Shown here: in pieces, positions 24,986 through 34,040 of the stretch | How positions within the stretch are numbered: position 1 is the first letter of the stretch | Layout of the letters: each line of letters starts with the position of its first letter | From: Starkeya sp. ORNL1 | GTDB taxonomy: Bacteria > Pseudomonadota > Alphaproteobacteria > Rhizobiales > Xanthobacteraceae | Assembly: GCF_012971745.1 (NCBI RefSeq) | Contig: NZ_CP048834.1 | Location: forward strand, 682,001-746,000 | Reading direction: 5' to 3' | DNA length: 64,000 bases | The notes under the pieces: model-generated | The model's database searches: none | Seen by the model: the letters and a program-made list of their open reading frames with translations, nothing else | What the model was told of the DNA's origin: nothing | Position numbers and translations under genes: made by a program

Positions 24986-26587
24986 TCAGCTCGCCTGCGA
25001 TCCGAACAGCGCGTCGCTGCCGGGCCAGAGCACGTCGTCGGAGTGAGAATCCGTCACCACGACACGCGAGCGTCCGCCGCGCTTGGCCTCGTAAAGCGCC
25101 TCATCGGCGCGATCCAACATCTCGACCGGCCCGGGAATGGCATTGCCAGGCTCGATGAAGGCGACGCCGATGCAGCAGCCAATGTTCACCTCGGCGCTGT
25201 CGACCAGATAGGGCCGAGCGACCGCGTCGCGCAGCCGGGTGGCGATGCGGGCGGAATCGTTGCGGCTCTCGTGCAGCACCACGATGAATTCGTCGCCACC
25301 GAGCCGCACCACCAGATCGGCTTCGATGGCATTGGCGGTGAGCCGCTCGGCAACCTGCGCCAGCACCTCGTCGCCGGCGCGATGGCCGAAAGCGTCGTTC
25401 ACCGGCTTGAACTCGTCGAGGTCGATGGCGAGGACCGCAAACGGCCCGGAAGCGCGGGTGCGGGTGGCATTGGCGAGATAGCGCTCCAGCAGGCGGCGAT
25501 TGCCGAGGCCGGTGAGCCGATCATGATAGGCCAGCCCTTCGAGCTGGGTGACCATGGTGTTGAACGAGGTGGCGAGGTTCTCGATCTCGATGACCGACGG
25601 CGGCACCTTGGCGCGTTCGTGCAGATTGCCGGCCGCCATGGCACGCGCGGCCTGATGGATGTGCCTGAGGCCGCGACTGACGCCGAGCTCGACGAAGATC
25701 ACGGTGACGCCGAATGAGCCGAGCGCAACGGCGATTAAAAGCAGCAGATCGGTCCAGAAGGCGCGTTCGATCGGGGCGAACACCACGGCGCGTGCCACGC
25801 CCACAGCGATGGTGACGCCGATATCCGACAGCCGCTCGACGCCAAAGACCATGGCTTCTCCGACCGGCTTGTCCGTGAGCAAGGTGCCGGCCGGAATCTT
25901 CGGCAGATCGCGATAGAAGCTGGTGAGGTCGCCGGCCGGCGTGCGGAAGGAATTGGCATAGATGGTCGAGCCATCGCGATCGACAATATAGACCGAGGCG
26001 CCGTGGATCGCCGCGGTCTGTGCGGCGAGCTGCTTCAGCCAACCGAGATCGATGCCGATCACCAGAGCGCGCTCGAAATTGCCAGCCTCATCGAGCAGCG
26101 GCAGCCCAGCCGCCACCAGCTCGCGCTTGGAGCGCTCGCCAATCAGCACGTTCGAGACGGTGAAGCTCTTGGTGCGCTTCATCTCCATGAAATAGTGCCG
26201 GCCGGAAATATTGAACCGCGAGGGATCGCCGGTGCCGCATACGCCCTGGCCGTTGGCATCGATCACCAGCAGGTTGGTCATCGATTCATGGGCGGTCTTG
26301 AGGTCGGTGAGGATGCTGTTGCAGCCTGCAGACACCGTGCGCACCGCCGGAATGTTGGACAGCACGTTCAGCAGTCCATAGGCGCTCTTGATCACCTCGG
26401 CATGGCGCGCGGCCGCCACGCGCGCGAGCTCGCCCATGTCGCGCTCGGCCTGCGCCAGCGCGATATCCTTGGCATGGTTGAGACGTGCGATATCCAGCGC
26501 GGATAGCGGGGCAAGCCCGATCGCGGCGGCAATCAGCAACAGGCAACGCAGGCTCAGGCGAGGCAGGACCATTCCGAGAAGTCGCAT
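24986..26587 (-). CDS. Membrane diguanylate cyclase with extracytoplasmic Cache domain and HAMP
   Basis: This 533-residue protein begins with a membrane helix (about 10-29), then a periplasmic double-Cache-like sensor (about 35-270, with GRHYFMEMKRTKSFTVSNVL and SVYIVDRDGSTIYANSF), a second helix (about 275-297), a HAMP segment (ARAMAAGNLHERAKVP) and a GGDEF domain. DRLTGLGNRRLLERYLAN, DLDEFKPVNDAFGHRAGDE and RLGGDEF (near residue 427) are intact, so cyclic di-GMP synthesis is expected. No EAL domain is present. ATG 26587 gives a 6-bp spacing from GGAG. GTG 26617 and ATG 26593 are alternatives. It is divergent from mazG across 254 bp in which I see no clear motif. Confidence 0.92.
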   Translation of the reverse strand: MRLLGMVLPRLSLRCLLLIAAAIGLAPLSALDIARLNHAKDIALAQAERDMGELARVAAARHAEVIKSAYGLLNVLSNIPAVRTVSAGCNSILTDLKTAHESMTNLLVIDANGQGVCGTGDPSRFNISGRHYFMEMKRTKSFTVSNVLIGERSKRELVAAGLPLLDEAGNFERALVIGIDLGWLKQLAAQTAAIHGASVYIVDRDGSTIYANSFRTPAGDLTSFYRDLPKIPAGTLLTDKPVGEAMVFGVERLSDIGVTIAVGVARAVVFAPIERAFWTDLLLLIAVALGSFGVTVIFVELGVSRGLRHIHQAARAMAAGNLHERAKVPPSVIEIENLATSFNTMVTQLEGLAYHDRLTGLGNRRLLERYLANATRTRASGPFAVLAIDLDEFKPVNDAFGHRAGDEVLAQVAERLTANAIEADLVVRLGGDEFIVVLHESRNDSARIATRLRDAVARPYLVDSAEVNIGCCIGVAFIEPGNAIPGPVEMLDRADEALYEAKRGGRSRVVVTDSHSDDVLWPGSDALFGSQAS

Positions 26588-26841
26588 AGGCATCTCCGAC
26601 CGCGACTTCGATACCACCGTGGGTATTAAGGCCGGCGTGCCGCGCGGCTACCTCATGGACAAAAATTGGCGACATGATTTCCGGGGATTTAATTTCCATA
26701 ATATGTCTTCTACGAATCATCCTATGAGTTCGGCGCCGAGGCATTGCCGTCCCTTCTCCCGGCTGTTGTGGACTTGCGCTTCGCGCTGTCTTCTATGGTG
26801 GCTGCCGTTCGCCCCGTAGCCGCCACCGTGAGAGAAAGCCC

Positions 26842-27666
26842 TTGAAGCCGTCCCGCGACATCGACCAACTGCTCGCCATCATGGCCGCGCTGCGTACGCC
26901 CGGGACCGGCTGTCCCTGGGATCTCGAACAGGACTTTGCGACGATCGCGCCTTACACGATCGAGGAAGCCTACGAGGTCGCCGACGCCATTGCGCGCAAC
27001 GATCTCGATGATCTGTGCGACGAACTGGGCGATCTGCTGCTGCAGGTGGTGTTCCACGCCCGCATGGCCCAGGAGCAGGCAGCCTTCGATTTTGGCGATG
27101 TCGTTTTCGCTATATGCGACAAGATGATACGCCGACATCCGCACGTGTTCGGCGATGCTCGCGGTCGCGATGTCAAGGCGGTGAACATCGCCTGGGGTGA
27201 GATCAAGGCGGAGGAAAAGCGGCTTCGCGCTGCCCGCCGTGTCGAACGCGGCGTGGCTCCGGACGCGGGGGGCGGGCGCACGCTTGATGGTGTGCCGGTC
27301 GGCCTGCCTGCCCTCACCCGCGCCATCAAGCTCCAGGACAAGGCCGCCAAGGTCGGCTTCGACTGGCCGGACGCCCGACCGGTGATCGACAAGATCCGCG
27401 AGGAGATCACCGAGGTCGAGCAGGAGATCGCGAGCGGCGACCGTGAGGCCGCGGCCGGCGAGGTCGGCGACCTGCTGTTCGCCGTGGCGAACCTCGCCCG
27501 GCACCTCGGCGTCGATCCGGAGACGGCGTTGCGCGGTACCAATGACAAGTTCACGCGGCGCTTCAGCGCCATCGAGGACGCGCTGGCAGAGGAGGGCCGA
27601 GCACCCTCCTCCGCGACGCTGGATGAGATGGAAGCGCTGTGGCAGGCGGCCAAGGCTGGGGAATAG
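26842..27666 (+). CDS. mazG: Nucleoside triphosphate pyrophosphohydrolase MazG
   Basis: This 274-residue cytosolic enzyme hydrolyses NTPs and dNTPs to the monophosphate and pyrophosphate, cleaning damaged nucleotides and affecting ppGpp responses. It holds two MazG domains in tandem. The first runs about 10-110, with GCPWDLEQDFATIAPYTIEE and ELGDLLLQVVFHARMAQE. The second runs about 150-265, with KVGFDWPD and EVGDLLFAVANLAR. The acidic EExxE metal residues are present in both. Translation appears to start at TTG 26842 after GAGAGAAAG, because the codons MKPSRDIDQLL fit the family N terminus. The next gene begins 3 bp after the stop. Confidence 0.94.
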   Translation: MKPSRDIDQLLAIMAALRTPGTGCPWDLEQDFATIAPYTIEEAYEVADAIARNDLDDLCDELGDLLLQVVFHARMAQEQAAFDFGDVVFAICDKMIRRHPHVFGDARGRDVKAVNIAWGEIKAEEKRLRAARRVERGVAPDAGGGRTLDGVPVGLPALTRAIKLQDKAAKVGFDWPDARPVIDKIREEITEVEQEIASGDREAAAGEVGDLLFAVANLARHLGVDPETALRGTNDKFTRRFSAIEDALAEEGRAPSSATLDEMEALWQAAKAGE

Positions 27667-27669
27667 ACC

Positions 27670-28260
27670 ATGGGCCGCTCGATCTATCTGGCCGGCCCCG
27701 AAGTGTTCCTGCCCGATGCCGCCGCGATCGGCGAGCGTAAGCGCCGCATCTGCGCGCAATACGGTTTCACGGGGTTGTTTCCGCTCGATAACGGCCTGGA
27801 TCTTCAGGCCGGCACGAGCGTGGCGGCGGCGATCTTTGGAGCGAACATGAAGATGCTCGCCGGCGCCGACCTCATCCTCGCCAATCTCACGCCGTTTCGC
27901 GGCGTCAGCGCGGATGTCGGTACCGTGTTCGAACTCGGCGCGGGCTATGCGATGGGCAAGCCGGTGTTCGGCTATTCGAACGTGCGCGGCACCCTGATCG
28001 AACGCCTCGCCGCCCTCACCGAGTTCCAGCCCTTCAAGGCCGGCGCCGACGATCGGCTCTATGCCGCCGACGGGCTCGCGGTCGAGGATTTCGGCCTCGC
28101 CGACAATCTCATGATCGCCGAGGCACTACATTGTTCCGGAACCGAAATCATCATGCCTGACCGTGAGGTCGTGGATATCGGGCGCGATCTCGGCGTGTTC
28201 GAGCGTTGCATCCGGGCCATCGCCGCTCTGACCGGCTTCCCCGTCTCCCCATTGGGGTGA
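27670..28260 (+). CDS. Nucleoside 2-deoxyribosyltransferase-family protein
   Basis: This 196-residue protein resembles nucleoside 2-deoxyribosyltransferases. It opens MGRSIYLAGPEVFLPDA, with the catalytic-loop YLAGP, and later has ADLILANLTPFRGVSADVGT followed by VFELGAGYAMGKPVFGY, which includes the conserved glutamate. The family exchanges bases on deoxyribonucleosides or removes deoxyribose. Its start is 3 bp after the mazG stop, suggesting shared nucleotide-pool duty. The last seven codons (FPVSPLG) lie in a CCCCATTGGGG palindrome belonging to a repeat element, so the natural C terminus may have been replaced. Substrate is unknown. Confidence 0.85.
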   Translation: MGRSIYLAGPEVFLPDAAAIGERKRRICAQYGFTGLFPLDNGLDLQAGTSVAAAIFGANMKMLAGADLILANLTPFRGVSADVGTVFELGAGYAMGKPVFGYSNVRGTLIERLAALTEFQPFKAGADDRLYAADGLAVEDFGLADNLMIAEALHCSGTEIIMPDREVVDIGRDLGVFERCIRAIAALTGFPVSPLG

Positions 28261-28336
28261 GGGATCTGCACCGCTCCGCAATCGTGCGCCCCCTCACCGA
28301 CCCGCTTCGCGGGCCACCTCTCCCCAACGGGGAGAG
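28245..28336. repeat. Rhizobial-type intergenic palindromic repeat
   Basis: Three short hairpins occur in a row: CCCCATTGGGG (28247-28257), CCCGCTTCGCGGG (28301-28313) and CTCCCCAACGGGGAG (28319-28333). The last two, separated by CCACCT, match the frequent rhizobial pattern of a GGGGAGAGG-type arm beside a CCCGCTTCGCGGG core. The element spans the end of the deoxyribosyltransferase gene and the space before convergent hflX, so it may end both transcripts. Confidence 0.65.
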
Positions 28337-28364
28337 GAAAAAGTGTAGGCCAACCTGCGGCGAA

Positions 28365-29768
28365 CTAGCCGTCCCGCCTGGCCTTTGCCATGCGCCGCGC
28401 GCCGAAGCGGCGTTCGATGCCGTCGGCGCGGTCCGGCTCGACCCGGACGGCAAGGTGCACCCGGCCATTCTCGCCGTCGCGACGCTCCAGCACCTCGCTG
28501 TGACGGTAAAGCCAGCCCAGCCCCTCACCGTCCGAAGGATCAAGGTCGAGCATCAGCGTGACCCGCTCGCGCGACAGCCTTTGCCGGATGGCATCGAGCA
28601 GGGCGTCGATCCCCTCGCCGGTCAGTGCCGAAACCGGCACCGGATGCTCGTCGCCGGTCCGGCGCTCCGCGACATTGAACACCCGGGTGCGGCCGGCCTC
28701 GTCGAGGCGGTCGATCTTATTCCAGACCTCGATCAGCCGGCCATGGTCATCGGCATCGATGCCGAGATCGGCGAGCACGTCGCCGACATCCTGCGCCTGC
28801 GCATCCGCATCCTCATGGGACATGTCGCGCACATGCAGGATGATGTCGGCCTCGATTACCTCTTCAAGCGTGGCGCGGAAGGCGGCGACGAGTTGGGTCG
28901 GCAGATCCGAGATGAAGCCCACCGTGTCGGACAGGATGACGCGCTCGCCGCCGGGCAATGCGACCACGCGCAAGGTCGGGTCGAGCGTGGCGAACAGGAG
29001 ATCCTGCGCCCTCACCTTCGCCGCCGTGAGCCGATTGAACAGCGTCGACTTGCCGGCATTGGTGTAACCGACCAGTGCCACGACCGGATATGGCACTTTC
29101 TTGCGGCTGGCGCGGTGCAGCGCGCGGGTGCGCTTCACCTGTTCCAGTTCGCGCTCGATCTTGATGATGCGCTCGCCAATGAGGCGGCGGTCGGCTTCGA
29201 TCTGGGTCTCGCCGGGACCGCCGAGGAAGCCGAAGCCGCCGCGCTGGCGTTCCAGATGGGTCCAGGAGCGGACCAGCCGGCTGCGCTGATAATTGAGATG
29301 GGCGAGTTCGACCTGCAGCACGCCCTCCTTGGTGCGGGCGCGCTGGCCGAAAATCTCCAGGATCAGCGCGGTGCGGTCGATCACCTTGGCCGCCCACGCC
29401 TTTTCCAGGTTTCGCTGTTGCACCGGAGTGAGCGGGGCATCGACGAAGACGAGACCAGCGTCGTTGGCCTTCACCAGCCCCTCGATCTCCTCGACCTTGC
29501 CGGTACCCAGATAGGTGGCCGGCCGAATCTGGCTCAGCCCGACGGTGCCGCTTGCGACCACATCGAGATCGATGGCGCGCGCAAGGCCGGCCGCTTCGTC
29601 AAGCCGCGCTTCGGGCGTGCGGCGCACTTCCGCCCCCTCGCCCGGCTTCGGCCGGGTAAGATAAGGCACGATGACGACCACGCGGGTCGCCTCGCCGGCC
29701 GGTGGAACTGCCGGGCCGTCGGACGCCGCCTTGCCGGGGCGGCGTCGTGCGGCGCTCTTCAGTTCCAA
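28365..29768 (-). CDS. hflX: Ribosome-associated GTPase HflX
   Basis: This 467-residue GTPase of the HflX family binds and splits stalled ribosomes. The N-terminal HflX domain has VDAPLTPVQQRNLEKAW and the linker GFLGGPGETQIEADRR. The G domain starts at the P-loop GYTNAGKSTLFNRLT, followed by the G3 DTVGFISDLPTQLV and G4 NKID. The C-terminal part ends with a basic tail. The N terminus carries a long Lys/Arg-rich leader of about 40 residues, usual in Alphaproteobacteria. It begins 1 bp after hfq, giving the classic hfq-hflX operon. Confidence 0.96.
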   Translation of the reverse strand: MELKSAARRRPGKAASDGPAVPPAGEATRVVVIVPYLTRPKPGEGAEVRRTPEARLDEAAGLARAIDLDVVASGTVGLSQIRPATYLGTGKVEEIEGLVKANDAGLVFVDAPLTPVQQRNLEKAWAAKVIDRTALILEIFGQRARTKEGVLQVELAHLNYQRSRLVRSWTHLERQRGGFGFLGGPGETQIEADRRLIGERIIKIERELEQVKRTRALHRASRKKVPYPVVALVGYTNAGKSTLFNRLTAAKVRAQDLLFATLDPTLRVVALPGGERVILSDTVGFISDLPTQLVAAFRATLEEVIEADIILHVRDMSHEDADAQAQDVGDVLADLGIDADDHGRLIEVWNKIDRLDEAGRTRVFNVAERRTGDEHPVPVSALTGEGIDALLDAIRQRLSRERVTLMLDLDPSDGEGLGWLYRHSEVLERRDGENGRVHLAVRVEPDRADGIERRFGARRMAKARRDG

Positions 29769-29769
29769 C

Positions 29770-30024
29770 TCAGGCCTTCTCCACGGCCTCGTCCGGCGCC
29801 TCGAACAGCTGGACGGGGTGACCCGGCATGATGGTGGAGATGGCGTGCTTGTAGACGAGCTGGGAATGCCCGTCCCGCCGAAGGAGTACGCAGAAGTTAT
29901 CGAACCAGGTCACCACGCCCTGCAACTTGACACCGTTGACGAGGAAAATGGTGAGAGGGGTCTTGTTCTTGCGGACGTGGTTGAGAAACGTGTCCTGGAG
30001 GTTCTGGGAACGATCCGCGGCCAT
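29770..30024 (-). CDS. hfq: RNA chaperone Hfq
   Basis: This 84-residue Sm-like protein forms hexamers and mediates small-RNA/mRNA pairing. The Sm1 motif [20 protein letters not shown] (about residues 29-48) and Sm2 [11 protein letters not shown] (57-67) are intact, as are Q8 and D9 at the proximal face (SQNLQD). The short C-terminal tail (APDEAVEKA) is typical of Alphaproteobacteria. It lies immediately upstream of hflX. The 165 bp between hfq and dat probably hold its promoter, where I see no clear motif. Confidence 0.98.
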   Translation of the reverse strand: MAADRSQNLQDTFLNHVRKNKTPLTIFLVNGVKLQGVVTWFDNFCVLLRRDGHSQLVYKHAISTIMPGHPVQLFEAPDEAVEKA

Positions 30025-30189
30025 GATTTTTTTGATCCGTTGTTTGATGGTGTGCCGGCGCGGTCACCCTCACCACGCAACCTCATTCCGTCCGGGGAAC
30101 GTGCTGCGTGTGCGAAGGCGTGCTGGTTTTAGCATCGCACACTAGGTCCATCGTGCAAGATACTTTCGCCGCATGGCTTATGCGCGTTG

Positions 30190-31050
30190 TCACAGCGCGA
30201 TTTCGGCGACCTCGTGGAAGGCCGCGCGCAACCCCTGGGCGACCGAACCGGGATGGCCATTGCCGATCGGGCGGCCATCGATTCGCACCACCGGCATGAC
30301 GATGGTGGTCGCGGCGGTGATGAAGGCCTCGCGTGCCACATAGGCTTCCTCGACCGAGAAGGCCCGCTCCTCGACCTTCAAGCCCTGCTGCGCCGCGACC
30401 TCCAGAACCACGGTGCGGGTGATGCCGCGCAATATGCCGGTGTCGGCCGGCCGGGTGACGAGCACGCCGTCCATGGTGACGATCCAGGCATTGGTCGAAC
30501 CGCCTTCGGTCACCTTGCCTTCGGGATCGACGAACCAGGCCTCGCGCGCGCCGGCCTCCTTCGCCGCCTGCTTGGCAAGCACATTCGGCAACAGGCCGAC
30601 GCTCTTGATATCGACCCGCTCCCAGCGATTCTCCGGCACGGTGATGACGCCGACGCCGTCCGCCGCCTGCCGCTCCGCCTTGGCGAGGTCGGCGGAGCGC
30701 GCGGTTACCACCACGGAGGGCTGCACCTCACGTTCGGGAAATACGTGATCGCGCCGGGCGACGCCGCGAGTCACCTGGAGATAGACGATGCCGTCGCGCA
30801 CCTTGTTGCGCCGGATGGTCTCGCGCATCACCACGGCGAGCGCGGACGGCGGCATGGGCTGGCTGATCCGCAACTCCCGCAGCGAACGGGCAAGGCGCTC
30901 CATGTGCCGACGCTCGTCGATCATGCGCCCGCCGCGCACCTCGCACACCTCATAGACGCCATCGGCGAACTGGTAGCCGCGATCCTCGATATGGACCATG
31001 GCATGTGCGTGCGGCACGTAGCGGCCATTCACATAGGCGATGCGCGACAT
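30190..31050 (-). CDS. dat: D-amino acid aminotransferase (fold type IV PLP enzyme)
   Basis: This 286-residue PLP-dependent enzyme of fold type IV transfers amino groups between D-amino acids and keto acids, making D-glutamate or D-alanine for the cell wall. It opens with AYVNGRYVPHAHAMVHIEDR and the family HIEDRGYQFADGVYEV region. The PLP lysine is probably in AKQAAKEAGAREAWFVD, with the cofactor phosphate motif EGGSTNAWIV. Residues DTGILRGITR complete the signature. It separates hfq from trkH. Aminodeoxychorismate lyase and branched-chain aminotransferase share the fold, but the length and motifs favour D-amino acid aminotransferase. Confidence 0.9.
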   Translation of the reverse strand: MSRIAYVNGRYVPHAHAMVHIEDRGYQFADGVYEVCEVRGGRMIDERRHMERLARSLRELRISQPMPPSALAVVMRETIRRNKVRDGIVYLQVTRGVARRDHVFPEREVQPSVVVTARSADLAKAERQAADGVGVITVPENRWERVDIKSVGLLPNVLAKQAAKEAGAREAWFVDPEGKVTEGGSTNAWIVTMDGVLVTRPADTGILRGITRTVVLEVAAQQGLKVEERAFSVEEAYVAREAFITAATTIVMPVVRIDGRPIGNGHPGSVAQGLRAAFHEVAEIAL

Positions 31051-31076
31051 ATTCCCTGCCCTGCCCTCGAGCGACT

Positions 31077-32525
31077 CTAGCGCCGCCAGAAACCGAAATG
31101 AATGAGCCCCAGCACCATGAGGATTTCAAGTCGGCCGAGAATCATCGCCAGCGCGAGTATGATCTGGGCATAGGCCGGCAACGCCCCCCATTCAGGCCAG
31201 GCCGCGGAGCCGTCCCAACCGGCGGCATAGATCGGGCCGGCATTGGTGAGCGCCGACAGCGTCGCCACATAGGCGGCCTCGAAGCTCGGCATGGCCGGCG
31301 CCACCGCCGCGGTCAGCACGACGAACACCGCGCTGGCAATGGCAAAGCAGAGCCAAATCGCCTTCATCATCTCCAGCGACACGGTCTGTCGCCCCAACCG
31401 GCGCGGGCGCACCGCGTGCGGCATGATCAGCCGGTTCAGCTCCAGCAGGCTCTGCAGCCCCATCACGCCGACGCGGTACATCTTGATGCCGCCGCTGGTC
31501 GAGAAGGTGGCGCCGCCGATGAAGATCAGCAGCGTCACCAGCGAGATCGGCAGCGCCGAGAAGGCGCCGGCATGCGGCTCGACGCCGGTGGTGGTGATGA
31601 GCGAGATCGCCGAGAACAGTCCGTCCTCCAGCGCCAGCGGCAGCGACAGGCTGCCTTCCGGCGTATCGAAGCGCACGGCGGCGGCGAGGATGCCGACGAT
31701 GAGGCAGACCAGCAGCACCGCAATGTTCTCGCGCTGGCTGAAGGCAAGGCGGAAGCGCCGCGTCAGCATCATGCGGTGCCATAATATGCTGGTGCCGCCG
31801 ACCAGCATGAAGAACATGAAGACGAATTTCACCGCGGCCGATCCATAGGCCGACATGCCGTCCGCATCGGGCAGCAGGCCGCCGGTAGACAGCGCGGCGC
31901 TGGCAAGGCCGAAGGCGTCGAAGCCGCGCAGGCCGACGGCATAGAGCGTCAGCATGCACACCACGGTCGCACCGGCGTAAATCGGCAGGATGTGGCGGAT
32001 GGCATCATCGAGCGCCGTCGATTCCGTGGAACCGTGCTCGATGGCGCGCGCGCTGCGATCCGGCAGCCCGCCAATTCCGGCGGGCGCCAGCACCGCGACG
32101 ACGCCGACCAGGGTGATCAGCCCGCCAAGCCATTGCAGCGACAGCAGCCATGCCAGCGTCGAGCGCGGCAGGTCGGCGACGTCGTGGACCTGCGCCGCGC
32201 CGGTCGTGGTGAAGGCCGCCACCGCCTCGAACCACGACCCGACCGGCCCGAGCGGCGTGGTGGCCGCGATCGGAATGGCGGCGATGATGGGCAGCCCGAC
32301 CCAGATGGCGACCAGCAGCGCATAGGAGGATACGCGGTCGAGCCGGGCGGCGCGGTTGCGCGTGGCGAGATGCACGCTCCCCGCCGCGAAGATGGTCAGC
32401 AGAGCGGTCAGCATGAACACGATCGCCGCCGGCTCGCGGCGCACCACGGCGATCATGGCGGCGAACACCAGGAAGGCCGCCATGGTGCCGGCCGCAAGGA
32501 CGCCGTGCCGGGCGAGCGCCATCAT
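31077..32525 (-). CDS. trkH: Trk potassium uptake protein TrkH
   Basis: This 482-residue membrane protein is the ion-conducting subunit of the Trk potassium system. Hydrophobic segments occur throughout, and the potassium selectivity loops can be seen as AFTTTGAAQ, ALSTGGLLP, ITTTGVEP and ALTNAGPIY. The conserved GGATFSTSGGIKMYRV loop and C-terminal GRLEILMVLGLIHFGFWRR are present. It partners with TrkA, which is encoded 22 bp upstream on the same strand, so a trkA-trkH operon is likely. Potassium uptake regulation by nitrogen signals is plausible given the neighbouring ntr genes. Confidence 0.94.
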   Translation of the reverse strand: MMALARHGVLAAGTMAAFLVFAAMIAVVRREPAAIVFMLTALLTIFAAGSVHLATRNRAARLDRVSSYALLVAIWVGLPIIAAIPIAATTPLGPVGSWFEAVAAFTTTGAAQVHDVADLPRSTLAWLLSLQWLGGLITLVGVVAVLAPAGIGGLPDRSARAIEHGSTESTALDDAIRHILPIYAGATVVCMLTLYAVGLRGFDAFGLASAALSTGGLLPDADGMSAYGSAAVKFVFMFFMLVGGTSILWHRMMLTRRFRLAFSQRENIAVLLVCLIVGILAAAVRFDTPEGSLSLPLALEDGLFSAISLITTTGVEPHAGAFSALPISLVTLLIFIGGATFSTSGGIKMYRVGVMGLQSLLELNRLIMPHAVRPRRLGRQTVSLEMMKAIWLCFAIASAVFVVLTAAVAPAMPSFEAAYVATLSALTNAGPIYAAGWDGSAAWPEWGALPAYAQIILALAMILGRLEILMVLGLIHFGFWRR

Positions 32526-32547
32526 CGCCGCTGCTCTCCCACCGGCT

Positions 32548-33924
32548 TCAGAAGAATTCGAGGCTGACGCGGAACAACTGCTCGACGCGCTTCACCTTGT
32601 CGGCGAGGGCGAACAGCACGATGCGGTCGCGTGCGTGAATGACGGTGTCGCCACGCGGCAGCACGATCTTGCCGCCGCGGATGATGGCGCCGATCCGCAT
32701 GCCGTCGAACAGGTCGAGCTCCTTCAGCGGCTTGCCCACCAGCGGCGAGGTTTCCAGTGCCTCGGCCTCGATCACCTCGCCGGCGCCGTCGAGCAGCGAA
32801 TGCACGCCGCGTATGCGCCCCTTGCGCACGTGCTGGAGCACCTTGGAGACGGTGATCTGGCGCGGATTCACATAGGCGTCGATGCCGAGCCCGCGGGCAA
32901 AGGCGGGATAATTGGGATCGTTCAGCAGCGAGAGCATGCGCCGCGCGCCGAGCTCGCGCGACAACAGGCAGGACAGGATGTTGACGCGGTCATCATTGGT
33001 CACCGCAATCATGGTGTCGGCATCGCCGACCGAGGCCTCTTCGAGGATGATGCGGTCGAGCGCGCTGCCTTGCAGCACGACGGTGGTGCCGAGCTCCTGC
33101 GCAATCGCTTCGGCCCGCGCTTGGTTGTCCTCGATGATCTTGACCCGCGCCTTGGGATTGCGGCGCTCCAGCTCGCGGGCGACATAGAGCCCGATATTAC
33201 CGCCGCCGCCGATGACGATGCGCTGGGCGGGCAGCTCGTCATGGCCGAAGATCGAGAGCGTGCGCGTCACCTGCTCGGCGCGCGCGGTGAAATAGGCGAC
33301 GTCGCCGGCGATCAGCGAATCCGTCGAGCGCGGCACGAACACCTTGCCCTTGCGATTCACTGCCACCACGACGGCCTGCAGATCCGGGAACAGGTCGGTG
33401 AGCTGGCGCAGCGGGGTGTCCAGCACCGGGCAGTCGTCCTTGCACTCCACGCCGACCACGACGACGCGGCCTTCCGCGAAATTCACCGTGTCGATGGCGC
33501 CGGGCAGCGAGAGACGACGCAGCACCATCTCGCCGACCTCGATCTCCGGCGAGATGACGACGTCGATCGGCAGATGGTCGCGCGAGAACAGGTCGCGCCA
33601 ATGGCCCTGGAGATAGCTCTGGGCGCGGATGCGGGCGATCTTGGTCGGCACGTCGAACAGCGCATGGCCGACCTGGCAGGCGACCATGTTGACCTCGTCG
33701 TGCAAGGTCACCGCGATCAGCATGTCGGCGGCTTCCAGCCCGGCCCGCGCCAGCACGTCCGGATGCGAGCCGTGGCCGACGAAGCCGCGCACGTCGAGCG
33801 TATCGGTGATGGCCTGGATGAGGCGCGGCGAGGTGTCGATGATGGAGACGTCGTTCTGCTCGGCGGCTAGGCGCTCGGCGATGCCGAAACCCACCTGCCC
33901 CGCCCCGCAAATAACGACTTTCAT
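32548..33924 (-). CDS. trkA: Trk system potassium uptake regulator TrkA
   Basis: This 458-residue cytosolic protein gates TrkH in response to NAD(H)/ATP. It contains two RCK units. The first begins MKVVICGAGQVGFGIAERLA (residues 1-20) and the second has VIGGGGNIGLYVARELERR near 233. Each is a Rossmann nucleotide-binding domain followed by a TrkA_C domain. Family length is normal. The TrkA-ntr linkage is usual in Alphaproteobacteria, but here a beta-lactamase module (34041-35961) separates trkA from ntrX. Confidence 0.95.
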   Translation of the reverse strand: MKVVICGAGQVGFGIAERLAAEQNDVSIIDTSPRLIQAITDTLDVRGFVGHGSHPDVLARAGLEAADMLIAVTLHDEVNMVACQVGHALFDVPTKIARIRAQSYLQGHWRDLFSRDHLPIDVVISPEIEVGEMVLRRLSLPGAIDTVNFAEGRVVVVGVECKDDCPVLDTPLRQLTDLFPDLQAVVVAVNRKGKVFVPRSTDSLIAGDVAYFTARAEQVTRTLSIFGHDELPAQRIVIGGGGNIGLYVARELERRNPKARVKIIEDNQARAEAIAQELGTTVVLQGSALDRIILEEASVGDADTMIAVTNDDRVNILSCLLSRELGARRMLSLLNDPNYPAFARGLGIDAYVNPRQITVSKVLQHVRKGRIRGVHSLLDGAGEVIEAEALETSPLVGKPLKELDLFDGMRIGAIIRGGKIVLPRGDTVIHARDRIVLFALADKVKRVEQLFRVSLEFF

Positions 33925-33966
33925 CGAAACCTCTCTACCGATTCACGGGCTGAAGCCTGTTCGGAT

Positions 33967-33990
33967 CGCAAAAGTCTCTCAACTTTTGCG
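33967..33990. repeat. Short palindromic repeat upstream of trkA
   Basis: CGCAAAAGT (33967-33975) and ACTTTTGCG (33982-33990) form a 9-bp perfect stem with a CTCTCA loop. The following GAACATGCTCCGCACC is GC-rich. The GCAAAAGT...ACTTTTGCGGAACATG arrangement resembles a common rhizobial interspersed repeat. It may also end transcription of the leftward regulator gene whose stop is at 34041. Confidence 0.6.
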
Positions 33991-34040
33991 GAACATGCTC
34001 CGCACCAGCTTGCTGCGTCCGATACAGCCAGCCGGACGAT

